From: Solibacillus silvestris_B
GTDB lineage: Bacteria; Bacillota; Bacilli; Bacillales_A; Planococcaceae
Direction of reading: 5' to 3'
Assembly (NCBI RefSeq): GCF_051967575.1
Contig: NZ_JBQCJW010000008.1
Location: 62,001 to 126,000, forward strand
DNA: 64,000 bases
The notes under the pieces are model-generated. The model saw nothing but the letters and a program-made list of their open reading frames with translations, was not told the DNA's origin and did no database searches. Positions 37,279 to 46,791 of the stretch are shown here, piece by piece. A program made the position numbers and the translations under genes. Position 1 is the first letter of the stretch. Each line of letters starts with the position of its first letter.

Positions 37279-37355
37279 TACGGGCGGGACGATCTTAACC
37301 CGCTCGTATCGATCACGCTATCGGTACGAAATAAACCATTTCGGAGGTAGCAACA

Positions 37356-38804
37356 ATGGAAACTATCATTTATGACTTAAAAAATATACACATCGAATTT
37401 TTAAATAAGAATATATTAACGATCCCGCGATTGACGGTACATCAATTTGACCGTATTGGGATCGTCGGCAAAAACGGAGCCGGAAAAAGCACACTGTTAA
37501 AATTATTGGCAGGGGCATTATCGCCACAGCAAGGCACCTTGAAAGCGAATGCTGATTTTTATTATTTTGAGCAAACAAATCCTGCCCTTGAGCTAACTAA
37601 TCTAGATATGACATTAAAGTATAAATTGAAAGCGGCTCATCCGCACAGTGGTGGTGAACAGACACGACTGAAGCTAACACAGGCATTTAGCCATTATTAT
37701 GAGGCATTGCTTCTCGATGAACCGACAACACATTTAGATAAAGAAGGAATCGACTTTTTACAGGAACAGCTACAATATTATTACGGTGCCATTTTGCTGA
37801 TTAGTCATGATCGCCATTTACTCGACCGTGTAGTAACGACGATTTGGGAAGTCGATGAGGGACAAATCTCCATTTTTAGCGGTAACTATTCAGATTATGA
37901 AGCACAAAAGAAAATAATGAAGCAGCAGCAACAAGCAGCGTATGAAAAATACACGCGTGAAAAAGCCCATTTAGAAAAAGCTGCCGCCGAAAAAATGAAA
38001 AAGGCTGAAAAGATTACACAAGCAACGAATATGTCAAAGAAAGAAACAAAGGCGAAAGCGAACAGGATGTTTGAAACGAAATCAAAGGGAACGAGCCAAA
38101 AAGCCGTTCATCGCTCGGCAAAGGCCATTGAAAAACGGATTGAGCAGCTACAAGTAATCGAAGAAGTAAAAGAAACTGCCCCCATCCAATTCCGGCAATC
38201 ACAATCTTTGGAGCTTCATAATAGGTTTCCGGTAATGATACAAAATATCGAGCTGAAAGTTGCGGATAACATCTTGTTGCAGCATGCAAATTTGCATATT
38301 GGCCTACGGGAGAAGATTGCTATCACAGGCCCTAACGGCAGCGGGAAATCTACACTGTTCCAGGCAATTACCGGTGGCCATGAAAACATAGACCTTTCTC
38401 CAAAAGTGAAAATCGGCCAATTTTCGCAGCTTGCCTATCAAAGCTTGCCGCCGGAAACAATTTGGGGCTTTATGAAATCCCGAAGCGACTATAATGAAGC
38501 AATGATTCGAAGTGCTTTGCATCATATGCAATTCGATCAAAGTGATTTGCAAAAGAATATACAAGCATTAAGCGGCGGCGAACGTATTCGTCTGCTTTTA
38601 AGTGAACTATTTTTAGGTCGTTACAATGTGCTGTTATTGGACGAGCCGACAAACTTTCTCGATATTGCAACTCGCAAAGCTCTAACAAACTTTATGCAAG
38701 CCTATGATGGGACAATTCTGTTTATCTCCCATGATGAATATTTTGTGCGCCAAGTAGCGACCCGCATTATAGCAATTCAGGATTTTTCTTTAGTGGAACA
38801 GTAA
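37356..38804 (+). CDS. ABC-F ribosome-protection protein, Msr-like
   Basis: 482 residues, two ABC domains and no membrane part. NBD1: GKNGAGKST (39-47), SGGEQTRLKL, LLLDEPTTHLD. A long charged linker, rich in Lys/Ala, covers roughly 185-270. NBD2: GPNGSGKST, LSGGERIRLLLSEL, LLLDEPTNFLD. The catalytic glutamates are present in both. Stretches such as RQSQSLELHN and KVKIGQFSQ resemble MsrD as I recall it, so displacement of macrolides from the ribosome is the best guess; a VmlR/Vga-like spectrum is possible. Start has CGGAGGTAGCAACA before ATG. Confidence 0.88.
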   Translation: METIIYDLKNIHIEFLNKNILTIPRLTVHQFDRIGIVGKNGAGKSTLLKLLAGALSPQQGTLKANADFYYFEQTNPALELTNLDMTLKYKLKAAHPHSGGEQTRLKLTQAFSHYYEALLLDEPTTHLDKEGIDFLQEQLQYYYGAILLISHDRHLLDRVVTTIWEVDEGQISIFSGNYSDYEAQKKIMKQQQQAAYEKYTREKAHLEKAAAEKMKKAEKITQATNMSKKETKAKANRMFETKSKGTSQKAVHRSAKAIEKRIEQLQVIEEVKETAPIQFRQSQSLELHNRFPVMIQNIELKVADNILLQHANLHIGLREKIAITGPNGSGKSTLFQAITGGHENIDLSPKVKIGQFSQLAYQSLPPETIWGFMKSRSDYNEAMIRSALHHMQFDQSDLQKNIQALSGGERIRLLLSELFLGRYNVLLLDEPTNFLDIATRKALTNFMQAYDGTILFISHDEYFVRQVATRIIAIQDFSLVEQ

Positions 38805-38824
38805 AACAGATAATATGCCAACAT

Positions 38825-38872
38825 GAAAACTACCTACAACGCGAATTATTCAGCGTTGCGGGTAGTTTTTGG
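38825..38872. terminator. Bidirectional terminator between abc-f and adh
   Basis: AAAACTACCTACAACGC pairs with GCGTTGCGGGTAGTTTTT; T runs on both strands serve the convergent genes. Confidence 0.88.
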
Positions 38873-38876
38873 CTAT

Positions 38877-40016
38877 TTACGGCTTTAATATGAACTTAAT
38901 GCTCTGATCTTCATGATCGTGGAACATCCGGTATGCTTCGCTTGCTTCCGATAACGGCATTTTATGTGTAATAATTTCTGTCGGATCAATTTTCCCTTGA
39001 GCCACCATGTCATAAAGCATCGGACTGTAGTGGATGGCCGGTGCCTGTCCCATCTTTACCGTTACATTGCGTTCGAAAATATTGCCAAGCGGGAACATAT
39101 TATACTTCGAACCATATACGCCCGTTAGTTGTATTGTTCCGAACTTCCTCGCTGCCTTAATGGCGACATCAATCGCACTTAATGTTCCGCCCTGCAGTTT
39201 TAGCTTTTGCTGTGCCTTTTCCATGAGCGACATTTTACCATCCATCCCTACACAGTCAATGACAACATCCGCTCCGCCTTTTGTAATTTCATGAAGATGA
39301 TCCCCTACATCATCAAAATCATCAAAATTGAATATTTCCACGTTATTCTTCTGTTTCGCATGATCAAGACGGTATGACAGCGGATCTACGACAAGCACGC
39401 GATTTGCCCCTTTCATCCAGGCAAATTTTTGCACCATTAAGCCAATCGGTCCTGAACCAAGCACAATGACCGTATCCCCTTTTTTTACCCCTGCATGCTC
39501 CACGCTCCAATATGCGGTCGGCAGCACATCCGATATAAACAATAATGCTTCATCCTCCAATTCACAGGATTCCGGCACTTTAAACGGTATGAAATTCCCG
39601 TATGGTACACGCATATATTCAGCCTGGCCACCCGGAAAATCCCCATAACGCTCTGTATACCCAAAATAAGCGCCCGAATCGATTTCCGGATTTTCATTGG
39701 AATTGTCGCATTGGCTTTCCATTTCGTTTTGACAGTAAAAGCATTCCCCGCAAGAAACGTTAAAAGGAATCACAACCCGGTCGCCTTTTTTCACCTTTGT
39801 CACATTAGGACCGACTTCTTCTACTATTCCCATCGGTTCATGGCCAATAATAAAGCCGTCTCTGGCCGGAACAGCTCCTCGGTATATATGGAGATCTGAA
39901 CCACAAATAGCGGTTGAGGTAATGCGGACAATAATATCATCTGGCTTTTTAAGCTTTGCATCCGGAACTTCTTTCACTTCCACTTTTTTCGCGCCTTGAT
40001 AAGTTACTGCTTTCAA
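38877..40016 (-). CDS. Zinc-dependent alcohol dehydrogenase (formaldehyde-dehydrogenase-like)
   Basis: 379 residues of the MDR family. Catalytic zinc ligands in ICGSDLHIYRG and GHEPMGIVEEVG; structural zinc Cys set in CGECFYCQNEMESQC; Rossmann motif VLGSGPIGLMVQKFA. The length and the PFNVSCGECFYCQ block match the glutathione-independent formaldehyde/threonine-dehydrogenase-like group. The substrate is uncertain. The start is a TTG at 40016 with GGAGGG seven bases upstream. Confidence 0.92.
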   Translation of the reverse strand: MKAVTYQGAKKVEVKEVPDAKLKKPDDIIVRITSTAICGSDLHIYRGAVPARDGFIIGHEPMGIVEEVGPNVTKVKKGDRVVIPFNVSCGECFYCQNEMESQCDNSNENPEIDSGAYFGYTERYGDFPGGQAEYMRVPYGNFIPFKVPESCELEDEALLFISDVLPTAYWSVEHAGVKKGDTVIVLGSGPIGLMVQKFAWMKGANRVLVVDPLSYRLDHAKQKNNVEIFNFDDFDDVGDHLHEITKGGADVVIDCVGMDGKMSLMEKAQQKLKLQGGTLSAIDVAIKAARKFGTIQLTGVYGSKYNMFPLGNIFERNVTVKMGQAPAIHYSPMLYDMVAQGKIDPTEIITHKMPLSEASEAYRMFHDHEDQSIKFILKP

Positions 40017-40222
40017 ATAGATCCCTCCTGCTGGAAAAAGTATTAGAATTCAACTTCAATAAGTCATTCTTTAATCTGTTTACCCTCATAGCAGGAAAAT
40101 ATACGTTAAAGAACAAAAGGCTAAAGCGTATAAGGATTATTTATCATGTCTATTTTAAAGAATCCTCGAATTCAGCCCACCATTAAGTTACGCTGTTTTT
40201 TGCGGAATCCCGATAGCAGCAG

Positions 40223-40256
40223 TAAAGCACTAATCCGCTATGGAATCAGTGCTTTA
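40223..40256. repeat. Inverted repeat downstream of bpsB
   Basis: AAAGCACTAATCC/GGAATCAGTGCTTT stem just beyond the bpsB stop. There is no T run in the bpsB direction, so it may be a weak terminator or an RNA 3' end. Confidence 0.55.
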
Positions 40257-40265
40257 TTATACATA

Positions 40266-40778
40266 TTAAATGTTCCGTTGTTCAGGCGCAGCGTAGTCCG
40301 TCGCTTCTTTTAGCGCTCTTTCCTCTATCGGAATACGGATCGAGAGGATAATGAAGTTTAAAATTGTAAAACAAATAGCTGTGACATACGCTTGGAACAT
40401 GAGGGGGAGCACAGCAATTTCTAGACATACGACTAAATAATTGGGATGCCGGATATAGGAATACGGACCTTTGACGACAACATTGGCACCTGGCAAAACA
40501 ATGATTTTCGTATTCCAAAACGTTCCAAGCGAAAGTAAACACCATACCCTTAACAGCTGCAATAGTAAAAATACAAACAACAAGGCATAATGCGGTGTAA
40601 AAATGGATTTATAATAGAGCACTTCTATAAAAAGGCTTACAAAAAAGGCTGCATGCAACAAAATCATCAACGGATAATGCGATGCCCCGACTTCATAGGC
40701 CCCTTTGGCGAGCATTGATTTTTCATTTCTTTTTGCTATAAACAATTCCACTAATCTTTGAGCGACAACAAAAGCCAT
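40266..40778 (-). CDS. bpsB: Isoprenylcysteine-methyltransferase-like protein, BpsB type
   Basis: 170 residues from ATG 40778, with five hydrophobic helices and the ICMT motif GPYSYIRHPNYLVV plus the closing RIPIEERAL. BpsB of B. subtilis methylates the alkylpyrones made by BpsA, and the same pairing is seen here. The ATG has no ribosome site. The frame continues upstream to CTG/ATT codons (40793-40796) a few bases after GGGGGGAG at the bpsA stop, and those extra residues would match the usual N-terminus; the real start may be non-standard. Confidence 0.88.
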   Translation of the reverse strand: MAFVVAQRLVELFIAKRNEKSMLAKGAYEVGASHYPLMILLHAAFFVSLFIEVLYYKSIFTPHYALLFVFLLLQLLRVWCLLSLGTFWNTKIIVLPGANVVVKGPYSYIRHPNYLVVCLEIAVLPLMFQAYVTAICFTILNFIILSIRIPIEERALKEATDYAAPEQRNI

Positions 40779-40797
40779 TATGAAGTGGAAAATCAGT

Positions 40798-41886
40798 TCA
40801 CTCCCCCCATTCCAGCAACACTACTTCACCACTAAAACCAGGACCTAAAGCTACTAATAAGCCCAGCGTATTCAATTTGCTTTTCTTAAGCATAAATTGT
40901 TCCAAAACGTAAAAGACCGTTGGGGAAGACATATTTCCATGATTTTTTAATATTTCACGTGAAACATTCGTATGGTTTTTCGTTAATTGCAATGCATCTT
41001 CATAAGCATTTAACACTTTTTTCCCGCCAGGATGTGCAACGAAATTAACGATTTGCTCTACTGGTACATTACAGGCGCTTAAAAATTCATGGATAAAAGG
41101 ACCAAGCCAGTTTGAAATAATACTCGGGATGCTTTTGGAAAATACAACATGTAATCCGCCATTTTTCACATTCCAGCCCATTACATCTTCCGAATTCGGC
41201 ATCCACTTCGATCTACGGCCAACGATATGCGGTGTCAATACATCCTGTTCAAGCTCCACATGATCGCCACAAACAAGTGCACAAGCTGCTCCATCCGCGA
41301 ACAGCGATGTCCCTACTAAGTTGCTTTTTGTATAGTCATCCTTCTGGAACGTTAAGCTGCATAGTTCCACACATACTACGAGAACTTTAGCGTTTGGATA
41401 TGCTTTGCAATAATCGTAAGCCCTGCTAATTCCGGCCGCTCCCCCAGCACAACCAAGTCCCCATATAGGCATTCTGACAATTTGATCTGAGAAGGGGAGC
41501 AAATTCATGATACGGGCATCGATGCTTGGTGTTGAAATCCCTGTGCTGCTGACGAAAATTATTGCATCAATGTCCCCCGCGGAAATATCGTTTCGTAAAA
41601 AAGAGCGATTCGTTAAACATCTATTAATGACTTCGACACTATACCGGGCAGCTATATCAATATAGAGCGAATTGCGTTCTTCAAAGGTATGCTCTTCACG
41701 GTACCAATCAGGCGGAACACAAAAATTCCGTCTTTCGATTTCGCCATTCTCAAAAACTTTTAATAACCGTTCTAACCTTGAGATTTTGTTTTGAAAAAGC
41801 TCTTTCGTCAATTGCTCAATATTGGACTGGGCTAATGAAAAGGGTGGCGTATATGTACTAACCGAGGCGATTTTAGGAATAATCAT
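40798..41886 (-). CDS. bpsA: Type III polyketide synthase, BpsA-like
   Basis: Condenses fatty acyl-CoA with malonyl-CoA to alkylpyrones. 362 residues with the chalcone-synthase triad: Cys146 in WGLGCAGGAAG, His285 in VAHPGGKKV, Asn318 in KNHGNMSSPTV. It directly precedes bpsB. The ATG at 41886 is only two bases after AAGGAG, unusually close, so translation may start slightly downstream. Confidence 0.93.
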   Translation of the reverse strand: MIIPKIASVSTYTPPFSLAQSNIEQLTKELFQNKISRLERLLKVFENGEIERRNFCVPPDWYREEHTFEERNSLYIDIAARYSVEVINRCLTNRSFLRNDISAGDIDAIIFVSSTGISTPSIDARIMNLLPFSDQIVRMPIWGLGCAGGAAGISRAYDYCKAYPNAKVLVVCVELCSLTFQKDDYTKSNLVGTSLFADGAACALVCGDHVELEQDVLTPHIVGRRSKWMPNSEDVMGWNVKNGGLHVVFSKSIPSIISNWLGPFIHEFLSACNVPVEQIVNFVAHPGGKKVLNAYEDALQLTKNHTNVSREILKNHGNMSSPTVFYVLEQFMLKKSKLNTLGLLVALGPGFSGEVVLLEWGE

Positions 41887-42035
41887 TTCTCCTTATGCTC
41901 ATTACTTTCTACCAATGTATTTTAAAATCAACGGAAATATACAAAAGCAACATAGACTTTTATCGTTAATGCTGAGTTGTAATTGCAGCAGAAACAATTT
42001 GAATAGAATCAGTTTTTATGAATCATTGATTGAAT

Positions 42036-42069
42036 GTAAAATAGCACTGTCCATTATAGACAGTGCTAT
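42036..42069 (-). terminator. Probable terminator downstream of cotD
   Basis: Perfect stem ATAGCACTGTC (42041-42051)/GACAGTGCTAT (42059-42069) followed on the minus strand by TTTTACATT. Confidence 0.65.
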
Positions 42070-42159
42070 CATTATTTTAAATTGGAATTTTTACGCTAAG
42101 CTGATCAGATAATCCTTAATTATCAACGCTGGAAATTATAGAATAGGTTAATGGATTGT

Positions 42160-42498
42160 TTACCAGCCTCTCCGTTTTGAACAACCACAGCCGCCGCCCG
42201 GCCTAAACGGCGTTCCGCACATTGTATTCGTCTCGAAACATTCATTCATTACAGATTCCGTATGAGGGAAATAGTGCTGATTATTAATATATTGCTGGTT
42301 AACAGTCGTTAAATGGGATGGGTGAATATGTGGTACGACCATGTTTGTTACGTTTCTTTGTACATATTGTCTTGTCGGTGATATTTGGGGAGATGCGAAT
42401 TGAGTAGGAGCCGTCTGTGCCGGCAATTGCTGAGCATAGCCTGGAAACCCTTGATCTCTGTCTTCGTCAAATGAGCCAAACCAATTTCGATTAACCAA
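42160..42498 (-). CDS. cotD: Spore coat protein, CotD family
   Basis: 112 residues. The signature MVVPHIHPSHLTTVNQQYINN followed by HYFPHT is typical of CotD inner spore coat proteins. The C-terminus is Cys/Gly-rich (GGGCGCSKRRGW), suitable for cross-linking. The start is a TTG at 42498 behind AAGGAGG. It indicates a spore-forming host; expression is expected in the mother cell late in sporulation. Confidence 0.9.
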   Translation of the reverse strand: MVNRNWFGSFDEDRDQGFPGYAQQLPAQTAPTQFASPQISPTRQYVQRNVTNMVVPHIHPSHLTTVNQQYINNQHYFPHTESVMNECFETNTMCGTPFRPGGGCGCSKRRGW

Positions 42499-42675
42499 TT
42501 ATATCCTCCTTCCTTATTCGTATTGTATCTTTACTAACGTATGAAAAGTTCCGCAGATGAACTATTTACTCGCCTATTGTTGCAGCATAATTTTTTAAAT
42601 TTAATACGAATTTCAATGAGTATTAAAACGCAACTACTTCTAATACGGATTATCAAAAATGGTTTGGTGAAACAA

Positions 42676-42801
42676 ATGACGGAATATTCGCAGCGCAAGT
42701 CGTACCCTGGAAATAGACTTAATAAACCTATCGTTCAGGGTACTTTCGTATATGAGGCGAAAAAGGCAATTGGGCAAACGAAACGAAAACGGAAATTTTA
42801 A
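42676..42801 (+). CDS. Possible small basic protein, unknown
   Basis: 41 codons with many Lys/Arg (ends GQTKRKRKF) in the divergent space between cotD and helD. A weak GGTG lies before the ATG. The frame is open upstream to 42541. Could be chance; no family is recognised. Confidence 0.25.
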   Translation: MTEYSQRKSYPGNRLNKPIVQGTFVYEAKKAIGQTKRKRKF

Positions 42802-42841
42802 TCTTCCAAATCATTTTTTGCTCTTTTACCTATATCCGATT

Positions 42842-45190
42842 TTAATAATCCAATTCCATACGGATCGAGTTCTCCTGTACAGCCTTTTGCAGAAATGGAC
42901 TCGGTTTGCCTACACTGTAAAGCTGCAGCTCGTGCATTGCCCTTGTACAAGCGGTATAGAAAATTCTGCGCAAGCTTTCTTCTCCATATATTTGTTCCGC
43001 TGCATCGTAAATAATGACCGCCTCAAATTCAATGCCCTTTGCTAAATAAGTAGGGATTACTACAACCCCCTGTTCATATTCCGCCGAGCTATATTTCAGT
43101 AGCTTGATGCCATCGATTTGGTTCATCAAAGCCTCAAATGCAGCCTTGCTTTGCTCCGCCGAAATACATATGATTGCAATGCTTTCATAGCCTTCGCTTT
43201 GCAAAGCAGATACTTTGGATTGAATGCAGCGATGCAATTCGGTATGATTTTTTACTTCTGTCAGCACCGGCAGCTCGCCCGCACGTTCAAATGGTATGAT
43301 TTTTTCGCCATTCGCGATGAGGCTGCTCGTAAATTCGATAATTGGCTTTGTCGAACGGTAGCTGCGACTCATATTAATTACTTCTGTTTGATTTTCTCCA
43401 TATAAATTATTAAGTACTTGGAAATCAGCAATTTCACTCGCATGAGCAAAAATTGCCTGATTAAAATCTCCTAGCACTGTCATTTGGGCTGAGGGGAACA
43501 AGCGCTTTAAAAATTCGAATTGAAATGGGGAATAATCCTGTGCTTCATCAATGAGAATATGCTTTATCGAGCGATTCGTTTGAAAGCCCTGAATCAATTC
43601 CTGCAATAATAAAAATGGTGTCGCGTCCTCATAATACAGTTTTCCCTCTCCCAGCATTTGAAGTGTGGCTTGGCAAATTTCCCCCCATTCCTCTGGTACT
43701 TCCACCTTTAGTTGCCTCATCAATAACGGATCAGAAAAAAGCTGCTTATATACCCCTTCTATATCAATGAAATCAAGGGCTTGAACTCGCTTTTTCAATG
43801 GTTTCAGTTTTTGACGGACGATGACTCGAATAAGCGCTTCATGATCCATCTCGTAATCTGCCATCTCCTCCCGCGCAAAGCCCTTTTTCTCCGCCAAATA
43901 TTTATGGATTTTATGAGAGGTTTCATTGCTGAGCAGCTCGATCTCCTCTTCTGCCCATGGTTTCAAACGTTCAACCTTCTCTATTTCCTTTATGTGATTC
44001 ATTAGCCATTCTTTTAGCTTTTCCAGTCTGCCATGGAAATTCAATGAAATATCGTTCCCATAAAACCTATTTGCCAGTTGTTGCGCCGGGACAATGACGT
44101 TCCCCCTGAACTTTATATCTTTAAATAGCATGCCTGACTTCTCTAATGTTTCCCGGTATAATTTAATTGCCTCAAAGAAATGGCCTGATGCTTTAAAACG
44201 TATTCCTTTAATCCTTGTTTTATACGAAGATGTATTTGATGCTGTCAACACATACTCTAACTGGTCAAATGGATTTTCCAGCTGGAATTCTTTGCTCAGC
44301 CGATGATCCAAATATTCCTGGAATGTAACCTGCTGCATATTTTCTTCACCAAGTTCTGGCAGCACATTGGAAACATAGCTGTTAAACATGGCGTTCGGCG
44401 AAAACAATACAATTTGGTCCGCTTTTAAATGGTCCCTGTATTTATATAGCAAAAACGCTATTCTCTGAAGCGCTGCGGATGTTTTCCCGCTGCCGGCCGC
44501 CCCTTGCACAATAAGCAAACGCCCTTGATCATGGCGAATAATACGATTCTGCTCTTTCTGAATCGTCGCCACAATATTTTGCATATACTTATCCGTGCCT
44601 TTTCCAAGCACCTGCTGTAAAATTTCGTCGCCGATTGTGATGCTCGTATCAAACATAGATTGCAATTTACGTGCGCGTATAACATATTGCCACTTTTTTT
44701 CTAGCTCTCCATAAATCATTCCACCTGGCGTTTTATACTGTGCAGGACCTGGTTCATAATCATAGTAGACGCTGGAAATCGGTGCCCTCCAGTCATAAAT
44801 GAGAAAATCTTCTTTACTTTCATCCATTAGGGAGGAAATGCCAATGTAAATATGCTCCTCGGCTGTATATCCCTCTTCAAGAAAATCTATTCGTCCGAAA
44901 TAGGGAACTGTCTGCATGCGGCGCAACGTTGCCAGCCGCTTTGCCACGTGACTGTACGTACTTTGGCTAACAGATAGAGCTTGTGTTTCCTGTCTTAAGC
45001 TAATAATCGTTTCAAGAAAATCATCAAATGTATCTGTATTCACTTTGATTTCATCCCAAAAATGCTTGCGGATATTTACCACTTCATTTTTGGAATTGGA
45101 CATTTCCGATTCTACTTGAAGTATTTGGTCTGTAATAACACGCGTAACATCATTCAAACGTTTTTGTTCCTCTAGGAAATCCACATGCAT
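42842..45190 (-). CDS. helD: RNA polymerase recycling motor HelD (UvrD-like)
   Basis: About 782 residues. HelD frees stalled RNA polymerase from DNA. An N-terminal coiled-coil arm (residues 1-80) precedes the SF1 helicase core: Walker A VQGAAGSGKTSAALQR near residue 230, Walker B HILIDEAQDYSPFQFEF, motif V-VI GIEFEAVIIYDA and FYTACTRAMHEL. The ATG at 45190, eight bases after GAGGAG, is preferred over an in-frame GTG at 45199. Confidence 0.95.
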   Translation of the reverse strand: MHVDFLEEQKRLNDVTRVITDQILQVESEMSNSKNEVVNIRKHFWDEIKVNTDTFDDFLETIISLRQETQALSVSQSTYSHVAKRLATLRRMQTVPYFGRIDFLEEGYTAEEHIYIGISSLMDESKEDFLIYDWRAPISSVYYDYEPGPAQYKTPGGMIYGELEKKWQYVIRARKLQSMFDTSITIGDEILQQVLGKGTDKYMQNIVATIQKEQNRIIRHDQGRLLIVQGAAGSGKTSAALQRIAFLLYKYRDHLKADQIVLFSPNAMFNSYVSNVLPELGEENMQQVTFQEYLDHRLSKEFQLENPFDQLEYVLTASNTSSYKTRIKGIRFKASGHFFEAIKLYRETLEKSGMLFKDIKFRGNVIVPAQQLANRFYGNDISLNFHGRLEKLKEWLMNHIKEIEKVERLKPWAEEEIELLSNETSHKIHKYLAEKKGFAREEMADYEMDHEALIRVIVRQKLKPLKKRVQALDFIDIEGVYKQLFSDPLLMRQLKVEVPEEWGEICQATLQMLGEGKLYYEDATPFLLLQELIQGFQTNRSIKHILIDEAQDYSPFQFEFLKRLFPSAQMTVLGDFNQAIFAHASEIADFQVLNNLYGENQTEVINMSRSYRSTKPIIEFTSSLIANGEKIIPFERAGELPVLTEVKNHTELHRCIQSKVSALQSEGYESIAIICISAEQSKAAFEALMNQIDGIKLLKYSSAEYEQGVVVIPTYLAKGIEFEAVIIYDAAEQIYGEESLRRIFYTACTRAMHELQLYSVGKPSPFLQKAVQENSIRMELDY

Positions 45191-45199
45191 AGCATTCAC

Positions 45200-45527
45200 T
45201 CCTCTGAATTATTTAAGTGTTGACTAATGGAGAAATATCATATATAATTAAAATAGGGATAATATACACTAATAATGTATTTAATGCATATCTATATAAA
45301 TTTATCATTTGTATGCACTTTTTTCAATGAATTTAATACGATTTTTATAAAAATAAAATGAAAAACTCCTAAATACCGCTTTAGGAGTTTTTTTATTTGC
45401 CCTTATCCTCACGACAAGTATAAGGGCGTTTTCCTTCTAAACTTTATAATTGCAGAAGCGAAATCGATACGGTATTTACGATGCAGATTCTTTCTGAAGG
45501 CGCAAAGCTGAACACAAAGGAACGCAG
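45200..45527. other. Intergenic region upstream of helD
   Basis: Contains the terminator at 45361-45393, an inverted repeat GCCCTTAT/ATAAGGGC near 45400-45431, and AT-rich sequence with a possible helD promoter (TTGAAA about 45327). No gene seen. Confidence 0.5.
45361..45393. terminator. Bidirectional terminator between the GNAT gene and helD
   Basis: AAAAACTCCTAAA/TTTAGGAGTTTTTTT perfect stem with T run on both strands. Confidence 0.85.
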
Positions 45528-46076
45528 CTAATAGGCTGAATGTAATATAAAGCCCATTTCTATGCGTACTTCATGATTCTTTACATCTTCGTTTGTGTAG
45601 GAGATTGTGTTTAATCCAATCAGTTCAAAACCATTTTTTAAATAAAACTGGACAGCTGGATAATTGGCTGTTTGCGTTTCCAATGTTATCGACCTTACTC
45701 CTAGTTCGGCCGCTCTCTTTTTAGCTGCTTCAATTAATGTTCTACCGATACCCATTTTCTTGAATCGTTCGTCAACATATAAATCATGGATTAATAATGT
45801 GTTGTTCCATTCCATTTGCTGAATTACTATAACGGCACATTCTTCGCCATCAACTTCCCCTACATAAACTTCCGAACCTTCTTTATATGGTTCAAAAATT
45901 TCTTCCTCCATTTTTTTCACAAAAGGGGCATCAAATCGTTCTTCGTTTAAAATGAAAATCCAGCCATTCTCTTTTCTTTCCATGCGGATATTATAATATT
46001 GTTCTGATGTATACTTATAAAATACTTTTTTACCTGCCGGATAGTCTTGTTGATATATTTGCCTTACAGTAAGCAT
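45528..46076 (-). CDS. GNAT acetyltransferase
   Basis: 182 residues. The acetyl-CoA loop is FKKMGIGRTLIEAAKKRA (Q/RxxGxG/A), followed by SITLETQTANYPAVQFYLKNGFELIG. The latter pattern is shared with streptothricin acetyltransferase (SatA-type) proteins, so a role in streptothricin tolerance is possible but unproven. Single gene, divergent from the VOC gene. Confidence 0.85.
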   Translation of the reverse strand: MLTVRQIYQQDYPAGKKVFYKYTSEQYYNIRMERKENGWIFILNEERFDAPFVKKMEEEIFEPYKEGSEVYVGEVDGEECAVIVIQQMEWNNTLLIHDLYVDERFKKMGIGRTLIEAAKKRAAELGVRSITLETQTANYPAVQFYLKNGFELIGLNTISYTNEDVKNHEVRIEMGFILHSAY

Positions 46077-46250
46077 GCTTATGTCTCCTTATATAAATCC
46101 CGATTATTATAGGATCGTTCTCTTCTCTGTACAAATATCCGTTAAAATAAAAACTCTTTTTTGGAGGGGATTTTAATTTATATACGTAAGTCTAGTTTTT
46201 ACAATATTATATATGTTATAAACGAGAATTTCATTTGAAGGAGGAAAATC

Positions 46251-46679
46251 ATGTTTAAAATAGGCAGTATATTTATCCCGGTCACAAATATTGAAGAATC
46301 TACAAAATGGTATGAAAAATTCCTTGGTGTAAAAGTAATTGAACGTTGGGAAGATGGCGTCGGGTTTTATTTGCCGACAGGATCAACACAATTGGCCTTG
46401 GTAAAAGTTGAAACTACGCAACCTACTGAATTTACTGCAAAGGGTAACGAGAAAAATTCCTATTATAATTTTATTGTTGACGATATTGAAACTGCCCACC
46501 AGCATTTTAAAAACAATAATATCGCTATTACCGAACTTGACGATTTTGGCGGTATGAAGTGTTTCGATTTCTTCGACTTGGATGGCAACCCGTTTAGCGT
46601 GGTAAATGAAGTTGACGGTTCTCCTTACCATTCGGATAATATTAGAAAAATGCAGGAAAGCGATATAAAGAATAAGTGA
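46251..46679 (+). CDS. VOC family protein (glyoxalase/bleomycin-resistance fold)
   Basis: 142 residues with paired beta-alpha-beta-beta-beta modules (IFIPVTNIEESTKWYEKFLG and the C-terminal GMKCFDFFDLDGNPFSVV). Metal-binding positions are not all evident. The substrate is unknown. The ATG follows GAAGGAGG. Confidence 0.85.
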   Translation: MFKIGSIFIPVTNIEESTKWYEKFLGVKVIERWEDGVGFYLPTGSTQLALVKVETTQPTEFTAKGNEKNSYYNFIVDDIETAHQHFKNNNIAITELDDFGGMKCFDFFDLDGNPFSVVNEVDGSPYHSDNIRKMQESDIKNK

Positions 46680-46791
46680 CTATTTCTTAAAACATATTAA
46701 CATCCATATATTTTTTGCCTTTCGATTATATGTTTTAAATACTTTATGAAGGGTATCCACTTATGACATATTCGTTTGGAGTGGATATTAT

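Larger units (their letters stand above)
37022..37355 (+). promoter_or_regulatory. Antibiotic-response-type leader of the ABC-F gene
   Basis: A 330-nt leader with three short open frames, each with a good ribosome site (37049, 37141, 37255). A terminator-like hairpin with T run lies at 37082-37117, and a strong GC stem (37279-37288 with 37299-37308) lies before the ABC-F ribosome site. This layout fits transcription/translation attenuation of ABC-F and Erm resistance genes. Regulation is inferred, not shown. Confidence 0.75.
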
